This document shows positions 1-7,506 of a stretch of DNA of 64,000 nucleotides, piece by piece (positions within the stretch are counted from its first letter, which is position 1; each line of letters starts with the position of its first letter). The translations under genes were made by a program, and so were the position numbers. Source of the stretch: Terriglobia bacterium. Lineage in GTDB: Bacteria > Acidobacteriota > Terriglobia > JAIQFV01. The notes under the pieces were generated by a model that was not told where the DNA came from, ran no database searches, and saw only the letters and a program-made list of their open reading frames with translations. Location of the stretch: NCBI GenBank assembly GCA_020073085.1, contig JAIQFV010000006.1, forward strand, positions 62,001 to 126,000. The letters run 5' to 3'.

Positions 1-1
1 T

Positions 2-271
2 GTCAAGGGGCTGGCCGACGGGCGCGTCTTCACGGGGCGTGAGGCCAAAGAAAACAAGCTGATCGACGAGGTAGGCGATTTGCAGGATGCCATCGACGCC
101 GCCGCTCAGTTGGCCAAGATCAAAGGGGAGCCGAAGATTATCCGGGCGACCAAACCGAAACAGTCGCTGTACGATGTTTTGTTCGGGGACGCCTCTTCGC
201 TGGTCCCCGGGCCGCTTCAGCATCTGTCTAAAGAAGCACCTCTGCAGTACCTGTGGCGCCCCGGATCCTAA
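2..271 (+). CDS. sppA: Signal peptide peptidase SppA-type S49 protease, C-terminal fragment
   Basis: The frame is open from the window edge and encodes the last ~89 residues of an S49-family serine protease. The run GLADGRVFTGREA followed by LIDEVG is the conserved C-terminal segment of SppA-type peptidases, which degrade cleaved signal peptides at the inner membrane. The catalytic Ser and Lys lie upstream of the window and cannot be checked. The protein ends after a short tail rich in Pro and Leu. A GC-rich hairpin (arms 293-298 and 303-308) follows the stop but has no T tract. The family call rests on this C-terminal signature only. Confidence 0.75.
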   Translation, partial: VKGLADGRVFTGREAKENKLIDEVGDLQDAIDAAAQLAKIKGEPKIIRATKPKQSLYDVLFGDASSLVPGPLQHLSKEAPLQYLWRPGS

Positions 272-446
272 AGGTCGCATGCCCGGGGCCGTCGGACCTG
301 CGGGTCCGCACCGCGGGGATAACCATTTAGCCCCCGGTCGCGGGGCCGGGGCCGTGCTCGTTAACGTGCTGGCATGACAGCGCGGGGGAGGTTTATTCAA
401 AATGAATCCGGAATCATCTCCAACAGGAAACCGCCAGGGAGGAACA

Positions 447-773
447 ATGACGAAAGCGGATTTGGTGGAAGAAGTTTCCCGTATCACCGAGGTGAAAAGG
501 AAAGAATCAGAGGTCATTGTCGAGACCATTTTTGACTCCATCATGGGAGCGTTGCGCAGCAAAGACAAAGTCGAGATTCGAGGCTTTGGAAGTTTTCGGA
601 CCCGCCAGCGGCGCGGCCGCACGGGACGCAATCCGAAGACCGGTGAAAAAGTGGAAGTGCCGCCCAAGACCATTCCGTTTTTCAAGCCCAGCAAGGACTT
701 GAAGGATCTGGTAAATCAGGAGACGTCCGAGGCAACCCGGGCCGCCACGCCTGCGGGAGATGTGGCGCTTTAA
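447..773 (+). CDS. HU/IHF family DNA-binding protein
   Basis: This is a small basic histone-like protein of the bacterial HU/IHF family, which bends and compacts DNA as a dimer. It begins MTKADLVEEVS, has the helical N-terminal half, and carries the beta-arm signature GFGSFRTRQRRGRTGRNPKTG followed by the KTIPFFKPSK end. Length is 108 residues from the ATG at 447, which has the ribosome site GGGAGG just upstream; an in-frame ATG at 402 would add 15 uncharacteristic residues. The ~15-residue tail rich in Thr and Ala exceeds a minimal HU. HU and IHF subunits cannot be told apart by eye. The HIT gene follows after 26 bases, so the two may be co-transcribed. Confidence 0.93.
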   Translation: MTKADLVEEVSRITEVKRKESEVIVETIFDSIMGALRSKDKVEIRGFGSFRTRQRRGRTGRNPKTGEKVEVPPKTIPFFKPSKDLKDLVNQETSEATRAATPAGDVAL

Positions 774-799
774 TCCGGCCCCAAGGTGACCCCACCCGA

Positions 800-1315
800 A
801 TGGATCATCTCTACACTCCCTGGCGCTACCAATTCATTCGTGCAATTAAAGCCGGCGCCGAATGCATATTTTGCCTCGCGGCATCGACCGGCGAGGGGAC
901 CCGTGGGGAGCAACAAGCCAGGGACCGGCAACGGCTGGTGCTTTATCGAGGCAGCCAGTCTTTCATCATCCTCAATCGCTATCCCTACACCAACGGTCAC
1001 TTGATGATCGCCCCATTCGCTCATCTCGCGGACCTGGCGTCCTGCCCCGTGCCTTTGCTCGCCGAACTCATGGAATTGGCCCAGCGAGCGGAGATCGCGC
1101 TCCGCGACACTTACCACCCGGATGGGTTCAATATCGGCCTCAATCTTGGGAAAAGCGCGGGGGCGGGGGTGGAAGGACATCTGCACCTGCATGTGGTCCC
1201 CCGCTGGGTGGGGGATGCCAATTTCGTGTCTGTCATTGGAGAGACGCGCTTGCTCCCGGAAGAGCTCGAAACCACTTATGACAAGTTGTTCCCGCTCCTT
1301 GCCCGGCCAACCTGA
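800..1315 (+). CDS. HIT family hydrolase (Ap4A-type nucleotide hydrolase/transferase)
   Basis: A 171-residue protein of the histidine triad superfamily. It has the Cys pair CIFC near residues 22-25, typical of the zinc-containing HIT branch, the strand FIILNRYPYTNGHLMIAP, and the catalytic triad HLHLHVVP around residues 127-134, where the middle His is the expected nucleophile. HIT proteins of this size usually cleave or phosphorolyse dinucleoside polyphosphates such as Ap4A; the exact substrate cannot be read here. It lies directly downstream of the HU gene on the same strand. The ATG at 800 gives the N-terminus MDHLYTPWRY, which is characteristic of this subgroup. Confidence 0.92.
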   Translation: MDHLYTPWRYQFIRAIKAGAECIFCLAASTGEGTRGEQQARDRQRLVLYRGSQSFIILNRYPYTNGHLMIAPFAHLADLASCPVPLLAELMELAQRAEIALRDTYHPDGFNIGLNLGKSAGAGVEGHLHLHVVPRWVGDANFVSVIGETRLLPEELETTYDKLFPLLARPT

Positions 1316-1346
1316 CCTGCCTGCGTCTCATCGCACTCCGCCGTTC

Positions 1347-1565
1347 TCAGTCCAGCGCCACCCCAATGAATTGCTCCAGATAATGGAACGCCGTTTCCGC
1401 CGCGGCCCCATTCAACGCCTGGGTTTGACCATCGGCCAGCCGCAGGACGAGGTTGGCGTCCCTCGCTTCGATCTTCGGGCGATACTCCACCCGGACCACG
1501 TTCGCCAGATTGATGAGAACCGAATCGGAGGGTCGGTTTACTCGAATGAAAGGTTTCTGCTGCAT
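1347..1565 (-). CDS. Small conserved-looking protein, function unknown
   Basis: A 72-residue protein that I do not recognise. I chose the ATG at 1565 because AGGGGA lies nine bases upstream; a longer frame to 1673 adds a Ser/Arg-rich stretch that does not look coding. The protein reads MQQKPFIRVNRPSDSVLINL and continues with alternating hydrophobic and charged residues suggesting a small beta-rich fold (strand NLANVVRVEY, strand ANLVLRLADG) and a C-terminal helix. No membrane segment or cysteine is present. It is convergent with the HIT gene, with 31 bases between the stops. No function is proposed. Confidence 0.6.
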   Translation of the reverse strand: MQQKPFIRVNRPSDSVLINLANVVRVEYRPKIEARDANLVLRLADGQTQALNGAAAETAFHYLEQFIGVALD

Positions 1566-2179
1566 ATGCGTTGTTCCCCTTCGCTGTAATCTGTTTTGTT
1601 CTCGCCTCGAACCATTGATTCTCCATCGCGATGATGTCGCCGATTCGTCACAAAAACTTGAAGACAGCTGCATTTAACTATAAGTACATAATCCCCTGCA
1701 ATTGTGACGGGAAGGTATAATTGTGGCCTGTTGTGCCAGGGGGCAAATCCTTCCCGGTGGAGAGTCACCTCACGAGGTAAACGGTTCGCAATATCCTCGG
1801 TACGCCTCCGGAACCGGCCTCATTTCCCTCCCCTCGGGCAGAGTCAAGGTCTGAGCCTTTCCCCTCTCGACCCTTCCTCGAACGGGGCAGCCGTCCTTCC
1901 GGACGACAAAACCCCGGCTTGCGGGCATTCAGAACCGGCCGATACGGCCCCTTAGGCAGTCCCCCCCTCATCGCGCCGGGGCCCAAAGTTACTCTCCGGA
2001 TTGAGAAACTATTGAAACAATTTAGACATAGTCTTAACTCGCCAATTGTCGCGGAAGGGTGCGTCTGTGGTCCCTCCGCAGAGCGGTTCTGAATAGTAAA
2101 GTTCGAATTTGAGGTCCTGAGTAGAGAAGGCAAACATCACGTTTTTTTCGACGGTTGCGGTATTTCCCGGGAGGCGGGC
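1566..2179. other. Intergenic region, 614 bp
   Basis: This lies between a minus-strand small gene and the first receiver-PilZ gene, so it should hold divergent promoters. I could not fix a convincing -35/-10 pair. Open frames on both strands here have compositions unlike the neighbouring genes and no ribosome sites. I see no RNA gene or repeat. Confidence 0.5.
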
Positions 2180-2872
2180 ATGGACAAAAAAAGACTGTTG
2201 GTTGTTGATGGAGAATCCCGGATGGGGGACTTGATTGACAAGACTTTCTCCCCTCACTTCGATGTGTTGATGGCTCGGTCGGGGAATGAGGCGATCCGTC
2301 GAGCCGTCCTTGACCATCCCAGTTGTCTTCTGTTGGATGTGTCCATGCCGCAGATGAGCAGTTTTATGCTCTGCGAGATTCTGAAATCCATCACCCAGAC
2401 CAAGCGAATCCCCATTGTGTTGATGGGGGCCAAGCCTCGGGCAGCGGTGTGGGGAATGGCCAAGGAAATGGGTGCCCTGGATTACATCGAGCCGCCGTTT
2501 TCAGCGGAGAAAATTTCCAAGTCTATCGAGCTTGCGCTGGAAGCGGCCTCGTCGGAGCGTCGAAGGGCCCCGCGCGTCAGCATGAAGGTTCCCATCGTGA
2601 TCCGCAGTAAGGACTCCCTCGACCACCAGTATGAAGTGCGAGCAGAGACCGTCGACGTCAGCCGGACCGGGGCGTTGATGCGGCTGCCCGTTCGAATCCC
2701 GGTGGGCGAGCAGGTGGAGTTCTTCCAGCTCGACGCCGCCCGGCCGGGCCGGATGATTCCCTGTGCGCGGGCACGGGTCGTGTGGAATGATGACGACGAA
2801 GTCATCGGCCCCAACTGTCATGGCTTTGAATTCGTGGGGCCGTCGGCAGCAAGCTGGGCTCGAAAGCAATGA
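2180..2872 (+). CDS. Response-regulator receiver plus PilZ domain protein (copy 1)
   Basis: A 230-residue two-domain protein. Residues 1-120 form a CheY-like receiver: a VVDGE start, phospho-acceptor D53 in LLLDVSMP, and the final alpha/beta units. The usual KP(F/L) motif is EPPF here, so the conserved lysine is replaced by proline. Residues ~128-225 form a PilZ domain with an arginine cluster (RRRAPR) and the DVSRTG motif, the two sites that contact c-di-GMP in active PilZ domains. The pair suggests a cytoplasmic sensor linking phosphorylation-like input to c-di-GMP. A paralogue with the same layout follows after 210 bases. No histidine kinase is nearby. Confidence 0.88.
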   Translation: MDKKRLLVVDGESRMGDLIDKTFSPHFDVLMARSGNEAIRRAVLDHPSCLLLDVSMPQMSSFMLCEILKSITQTKRIPIVLMGAKPRAAVWGMAKEMGALDYIEPPFSAEKISKSIELALEAASSERRRAPRVSMKVPIVIRSKDSLDHQYEVRAETVDVSRTGALMRLPVRIPVGEQVEFFQLDAARPGRMIPCARARVVWNDDDEVIGPNCHGFEFVGPSAASWARKQ

Positions 2873-3082
2873 TGGATCTCCATCCGGCCAGTTGGGTGGC
2901 GGCCGGGGACAAGGCTTCATCCGGCTTTTGACGAGAAACGGGCTCAGCTCCGTTTTCCTCTCTTGAAACACTCAATGGGCCCCCGAAGGTACGCTGTCAG
3001 GCGAGGTTCGATCATCGGGTCGTTGTTCGAATGACGGAGCTCAAGCCTGACCACCCGGGAAAATCACCTTAAAGGAACGGGT

Positions 3083-3781
3083 ATGACAAGGAAACGGTTA
3101 TTGGTTGTGGGGGGGGAACCGCAGGTGAACGACTGGCTCGCCAGGGCCTTTGCCACGGAATTCGAAATCCTGACGGCACAAACGGGAGTGGAAGCCATCA
3201 ACAAGGCTGTTCTGCAGCGGCCCACGTGTATCCTGGTGGATGCCAAGATGCCGAGAATGGGCGAACACCTGCTCTCCAAGGTCTTCAAGATGATCGAACA
3301 AACGCGGTCGATCCCCATTGTCATGGTCTGCGAAAATCCGGATCCTGAATTCCGGAAGATGTTTCAAGAGATGGGGGTGGTGGCCTGTATTGAAAAGCCT
3401 CTCTCGCTGGAGCAGGTGGCCAGCGTCATCGATCGGGCCCTGCGAACGCCCTCGGTGGAGCGGCGGCGCAGCCCGCGGGTAAAGGCAAAAATCCCGGTGG
3501 TCATCCGCGTTGGGGACGCTGAGGAGCACGAGGCGGAAATTGCGACGGAGCTGGAAGATGTCAGCCGCCTCGGGGCGCTGGTGTCCTTGCCCATACGGAT
3601 CGATGCGCGGGAGCGGATCGAGATCCGCCGGCCGGATATGACGCCGGACGACGATGCCTGGCTCACGACTTCGGCGCGGGTCGTGTGGAGCGACGAAGAG
3701 GAGAGTGACGGCCTCTACTGGCATGGGTTGGAATTCCTCAATCCTTCAACCCAATGGATCATTCGACAGTACGTTCAATAG
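3083..3781 (+). CDS. Response-regulator receiver plus PilZ domain protein (copy 2)
   Basis: A 232-residue paralogue of the upstream gene with the same order of domains. The receiver starts VVGGEP, so the first acidic metal-binding residue (D10 in copy 1) is glycine, while D53 in ILVDAKMP and the lysine of EKPL are kept. The PilZ part has RRRSPR and DVSRLG. Each copy has therefore lost a different conserved receiver residue. If phosphorylation still occurs it may be weak, or the receivers may serve as dimerisation modules. The start has AAGGAACGG ahead of the ATG. A strong hairpin with a T-rich tail follows the gene. Confidence 0.88.
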   Translation: MTRKRLLVVGGEPQVNDWLARAFATEFEILTAQTGVEAINKAVLQRPTCILVDAKMPRMGEHLLSKVFKMIEQTRSIPIVMVCENPDPEFRKMFQEMGVVACIEKPLSLEQVASVIDRALRTPSVERRRSPRVKAKIPVVIRVGDAEEHEAEIATELEDVSRLGALVSLPIRIDARERIEIRRPDMTPDDDAWLTTSARVVWSDEEESDGLYWHGLEFLNPSTQWIIRQYVQ

Positions 3782-3844
3782 GAATTGAATTGAAAGGGTG
3801 ATGACGCCGCGGCGCGCCTGTCACCCGGACCAGGTTGGGGTAGC

Positions 3845-3888
3845 CCCGGGGATCCGCCATTAGTTCGGGTGGATCCCCGGGTTATTTT
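3845..3888 (+). terminator. Rho-independent terminator candidate
   Basis: An 11-bp perfect inverted repeat (arms 3845-3855 and 3871-3881, sequence CCCGGGGATCC and its complement) with a 15-base loop is followed directly by TTATTTTT. It lies 64 bases after the second receiver-PilZ gene and points in its direction. Confidence 0.7.
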
Positions 3889-4028
3889 TCAGCTTCTGCA
3901 GGCATGCCCCCGTTGTCTGCTGGCATTCATGGTGCGCGCGATGGCATAACCTAGGCCCGTAAGGCAGCCAGATAGTGGCCCCACCTGTCGAAGATCCGCC
4001 GGGGCGGGCCCCGCACGCTCTTTACGCA

Positions 4029-4182
4029 GCGAGGATGCGGTTGAGCTGAGAAGGGGCATCAGGTCCCAGGCCCGCAGGGCCGAAAGACTGTAGCCCCGCG
4101 CCTCTTTCGTGTGGCGAGGATGCGGTTGAGCTGAGAAGGGGCATCAGATCCCAGGCCCGCAGGGCCGAAAGATTGTAGCCCC
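4029..4182. repeat. Two-copy 69-bp direct repeat
   Basis: The 69-base segment 4029-4097 recurs at 4114-4182 with only two mismatches, separated by 16 bases (period 85). Both copies start GCGAGGATGCGG and end TGTAGCCCC. Short CTGTAGCCCC and GTGGCCCC runs nearby suggest further decay products. No reading frame runs consistently through both copies with a ribosome site. It looks like a recent local duplication in non-coding DNA. Confidence 0.85.
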
Positions 4183-4189
4183 ACCTGAT

Positions 4190-4220
4190 GCTCCGTCCCG
4201 CGCTCTTTGCGGGACGGAGC
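4190..4220. repeat. Perfect 12-bp intergenic hairpin
   Basis: Arms 4190-4201 (GCTCCGTCCCGC) and 4209-4220 pair perfectly around a 7-base loop. No T tract follows. It stands just after the 69-bp repeat pair and may belong to the same intergenic repeat family. The rest of the 3782-4433 spacer shows no gene. Confidence 0.7.
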
Positions 4221-4433
4221 GAGGGTGGGGGACCGGACCCCTAATGATGATCTAAGCCCCGCTTGCGGGGCGCAAGATATTGTCCGAACCCTGCAATCAC
4301 TTCGAGTTTCAACATTTCCTTTTCCCCCATGATTGCTGACCCCCGTTTTCATCCCCCACTATCATCTTGAACTGAACTTCATCAAGTTCTACACTTCCCA
4401 TGACCCGCCGAACTTCACACCGGGAGAAAACCC

Positions 4434-4775
4434 ATGGGAACAGCAAAGGTGATGTTTCACAAGTGCATCCAGGATTCCGTGGATTATGGAAGTGACGACG
4501 AACATATGGTGTCGGCCGTTTTTTTCGATCTTGAAACCAATGGACAGGTTCACCCCGACCTGAGCGTGGAAATCCGACAGATGGTCGGGGGTGGCCCGAT
4601 GGACGTGGGGGATCCCAAGGGATACGCCGGGCCCATCAATCGTACCGCTTTCCGCCAGGCGGTCGAAGCCTACTTCCGGGAGCTGATCGGCCCGGAGGGT
4701 TCAGAGGACGCGCAAGGCGGAAGGTTGCAGAACAACATCTTCCTTGAAGATAAGGTTGTCGAAATCGAGGTGTGA
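4434..4775 (+). CDS. Conserved-looking acidic protein, function unknown
   Basis: A 113-residue soluble acidic protein beginning MGTAKVMFHKCIQDS. It has one Cys, a segment rich in Gly and Asp (MVGGGPMDVGDPKGYAGP) and a C-terminal helix-strand unit ending in EDKVVEIEV. There is no signal peptide or membrane segment. The ribosome site is CGGGAG, spaced about nine bases from the ATG. Codon use resembles the flanking genes, and the 3' end is followed by a GC-rich hairpin, so I take it as a real single gene. I do not recognise the family. Confidence 0.7.
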   Translation: MGTAKVMFHKCIQDSVDYGSDDEHMVSAVFFDLETNGQVHPDLSVEIRQMVGGGPMDVGDPKGYAGPINRTAFRQAVEAYFRELIGPEGSEDAQGGRLQNNIFLEDKVVEIEV

Positions 4776-4828
4776 GACACTGACGCCCCCCTGCATAGCA
4801 GGAGCACAGCCCATAAGCTGCTCTGGTA

Positions 4829-4959
4829 GCCCCGCCACGTTTTAGTGGCGGGGGCCTTTGCAAGTGGCCTGGTAAAAATACCGCCGCCGTGTCACCCATT
4901 ATTGGTGGCGGATTGCGCCGGGGGCTTTTCCGAGCGGTCTGGTATAAATCCCGCCGCGA
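4829..4959. repeat. GC-rich hairpin and imperfect tandem repeat downstream of the 4434 gene
   Basis: A 9-bp stem (arms 4830-4838 and 4845-4853) pairs CCCCGCCAC with its complement. It begins with CTCTGGTAGCC, the same word that opens the hairpin at 22153. After it, a ~39-base segment near 4852-4890 (GGGGCCTTTGCAAGTGGCC...) recurs imperfectly near 4921-4959. The hairpin may end transcription, but it lacks a clear T run. Confidence 0.5.
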
Positions 4960-5037
4960 CGACCGCGCCTCCGGCTCCTGCCTTTACAATATTGACGTTC
5001 TAGCGATATTCTACGGGAGCGCCTGAACGTCGCTTGT

Positions 5038-5114
5038 GCGCGTGTAGCTCAGCTGGATAGAGCAGCGGTTTCCTAAACCGTTGGTCGGCGGTTCAAGTCC
5101 GTCCACGCGCACCA
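5038..5114 (+). tRNA. tRNA-Arg (anticodon CCT)
   Basis: The cloverleaf folds fully: a 7-bp acceptor stem (5038-5044 with 5104-5110), a D stem GCTC/GAGC, an anticodon stem 5065-5069 with 5077-5081 (one G-U pair), the loop TTCCTAA giving anticodon CCT at 5072-5074, and a T arm with GGTTCAAGTCC. The 3' CCA is encoded at 5112-5114 after discriminator A. It reads AGG codons. tRNA 3' ends are common integration sites, and the RecQ/DprA pair starts about 320 bases downstream. Confidence 0.96.
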
Positions 5115-5170
5115 AAGCCTCGAAGCGAGACAAAAATCCAAAGGCCAAACGCCAAGTTCCAAGTAGGGGC

Positions 5171-5232
5171 CAAACTCCAAATCTCAAATCTGACTCAGAC
5201 CCGTTGGGAATTCATCGACGGCGGAGCAGACC
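5171..5232. repeat. Degenerate direct repeat, left copy flanking the RecQ/DprA pair
   Basis: The 62-base segment starting CAAACTCCAAATCTCAAATC matches 8569-8630 at about 50 of 62 positions without gaps. The left copy lies 56 bases after the tRNA-Arg gene; the right copy begins five bases after the DprA stop. The rest of the 5115-5433 spacer shows no gene. The CAAATCTCAAAT wording resembles a low-complexity intergenic repeat also hinted at near 11790. Confidence 0.65.
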
Positions 5233-5433
5233 ACAATACACTCAGTCCTGCTCTTCTAGGCCCGAGCACTTTCTTCGGTCCGGCCGGGGGTGCTGCCGTG
5301 GGTCGGTATCCTGTTTGCAAGTTGAGTCATCTGCGGTAGACTTTAGCTCCCCCGAAGGCTGCGTTCCATCTTATTGGTCGACCTAGGAACTTCCTCTTTC
5401 CCCCGAATCAACTTCCCCCCCGAGCAAACGACA

Positions 5434-7506
5434 ATGACCTTTGACACTACACGAGCCCTTGAACTCCTGCGCCTGGGGACTCAGAATCCGGGCGCACAAT
5501 TTCACGATGGGCAAGCCGAGGCGATCCGACATGTGGTGGAAAATCGAGGACGTCTCCTGGTGGTTCAAAAGACCGGATGGGGAAAGAGCTCGGTTTACTT
5601 CATTGCGGGGAAACTTCTCCGTACCTCTGGGGGCGGCCCGGCCCTTTTGATTTCACCCCTGCTTGCATTGATGCGAAACCAGATTGAAGGGGCGCGCCGG
5701 ATGGGGGTGCGCGCAGAAACCATCCATTCCGACAACCAGGAGGAGTGGGAGGGGGTAGTGACCCGTCTCCGGCGTGATGAAGTGGATACCCTGTTGATCT
5801 CCCCAGAACGGCTGGCCAATTCAGAGTTCGTCGCCGATGTGCTTTCGATTTTGGCCGGGCGATTGTCGCTTCTGGTGATTGACGAAGCGCACTGCATTTC
5901 GGATTGGGGGCATGACTTTCGACCGCATTACCGCCTCATCCAGCGCATCGTGATGAATCTGCCGCGAAACCTGCGCCTGCTGGCGACGACAGCGACCGCG
6001 AACAACCGGGTGATTGAGGATCTGCGGGCGACCCTGGGTCCCGACCTCGTCGTCATGCGCGGCCCTCTGAACCGACCCTCCCTGTTCCTGCAAACGATCC
6101 GAATTCCTTCCTCCGCTGAACGGATGGCTTGGATCAGCGAAAATTTGGGGCGTCTCCCCGGCAGCGGCATTGTCTACACCCTGACGATCCGCGACGCCGA
6201 GCGCCTTACCGAGTGGCTGCAACAGGAGGGCTTCGAGGCAGAGTGTTACACCTCACGGGCGGGAGAGCGCCGACAGGAAATCGAGCAGGCGTTGCTCCAT
6301 AATCGCGTCAAGGTCTTGATCGCGACGACCGCGCTGGGCATGGGGTTCGACAAACCGGATTTGGGATTTGTGGTTCACTACCAGGCGCCCGCATCGGTCG
6401 TGGCCTACTATCAGCAGGTGGGACGGGCGGGGCGGGCGATCTCGTGCGCCTACGGAATTCTTTTGAGCGGCGAAGAAGAAACAGAGATCACGAATTACTT
6501 TATCGAGACTGCGTTTCCTACTCCGGAAGAAGTACGGGCGCTCCTGGAACTGTTGCAGAGGTGTCCCCGGGGGCTATCGGTTCCGGAGATGATGGGTGGG
6601 GTCAATATCGGCAAGACGCGAATTGAAAAGACGCTGCAACTCCTCTCGCTGGAATCCCCGGCACCGATTGTCAAGGAGGGAACGAAATGGATTCTCACAA
6701 CAGCTGACCTCTGCACGGAATTCTGGGAACGCGCCCGGCGGCTCACCCACCTTCGTCACAAGGAGCAGCGGCAGATGCAGGAATATGTTGACCTGAAAGG
6801 GGGTCACATGGAGTTTCTGATTCGGTCGTTGGATGGCCAACCCGGCCCGATTACGTTCCCCGCCGTGGAACCGCTCCCGACCACACCATCCATTGCCGTT
6901 GTCGATCGGGCAATCGCGTTCCTCCGCGGGCGTGATATCATGATCGAGCCGCGCGTCATGTGGCCTTCGGGCGGAATGCCCCGCATGGATGTGAGAGGGA
7001 AAATCCCTCCGGAGCTGCGGCTGGAGGTCGGGCGGTGTTTGTGCCTGTGGGGCGATCCTGGCTGGGGGATATGGGTGCGGCGCGGCAAGTATGAGGACGG
7101 ACGCTACTCCGACGAGTTGGTCCGCGGTCTGGTCGAAATGATTGAGCGCTGGCAGCCGGATCCCCTTCCGACGTGGATAACCAGCGTGCCATCGAAGCGA
7201 CATCCAGCGTTGGTCGCCGACCTGGGGGTTCGACTCGCGACGGCGTTGAAGATTCCGTTTGTTCCGGTAATCGTCAGTGCGAAAGCACATCCGCCTCAGA
7301 AAAGCATGCTGAATATGACCCAGCAGGCTTTGAATCTGGACGGGGTATTCGAAGTGGTTACGGAAGCGGTTCAGGGCGGCCCGGTTTTCCTGCTGGATGA
7401 CATGGTAGATTCCCGATGGACGCTTACCGTGGTCGGATATCTTCTGAGGGTGCAGGGGAGCGGGCCGGTGTATCCCGTGGCGCTGGCACTCACTTCAAAA
7501 TCATGA
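5434..7506 (+). CDS. RecQ-family DNA helicase fused to a ComF-like phosphoribosyltransferase domain
   Basis: A 690-residue protein. Residues 1-350 hold the SF2 RecQ core: Walker A TGWGKS (K51), DEAH at 150-153 followed by the RecQ aromatic loop CISDWGHDFRP, motif III ATTAT, and motif VI QQVGRAGR near 327-334. Residues ~380-450 look like a winged helix. The RecQ zinc site and HRDC are not evident. Residues ~560-690 resemble ComFC/PRTase proteins: VPSKRHP, then LNMTQQALNLDGVF, then the PRPP-loop-like VFLLDDMVDSRWT (D655, D656). The next gene (DprA family) overlaps by four bases (ATGA), so the two should be translated together. The ATG at 5434 was preferred over a TTG at 5374; neither has a strong ribosome site. 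Nucleic-acid role inferred; defence role hypothetical. Confidence 0.9.
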   Translation: MTFDTTRALELLRLGTQNPGAQFHDGQAEAIRHVVENRGRLLVVQKTGWGKSSVYFIAGKLLRTSGGGPALLISPLLALMRNQIEGARRMGVRAETIHSDNQEEWEGVVTRLRRDEVDTLLISPERLANSEFVADVLSILAGRLSLLVIDEAHCISDWGHDFRPHYRLIQRIVMNLPRNLRLLATTATANNRVIEDLRATLGPDLVVMRGPLNRPSLFLQTIRIPSSAERMAWISENLGRLPGSGIVYTLTIRDAERLTEWLQQEGFEAECYTSRAGERRQEIEQALLHNRVKVLIATTALGMGFDKPDLGFVVHYQAPASVVAYYQQVGRAGRAISCAYGILLSGEEETEITNYFIETAFPTPEEVRALLELLQRCPRGLSVPEMMGGVNIGKTRIEKTLQLLSLESPAPIVKEGTKWILTTADLCTEFWERARRLTHLRHKEQRQMQEYVDLKGGHMEFLIRSLDGQPGPITFPAVEPLPTTPSIAVVDRAIAFLRGRDIMIEPRVMWPSGGMPRMDVRGKIPPELRLEVGRCLCLWGDPGWGIWVRRGKYEDGRYSDELVRGLVEMIERWQPDPLPTWITSVPSKRHPALVADLGVRLATALKIPFVPVIVSAKAHPPQKSMLNMTQQALNLDGVFEVVTEAVQGGPVFLLDDMVDSRWTLTVVGYLLRVQGSGPVYPVALALTSKS

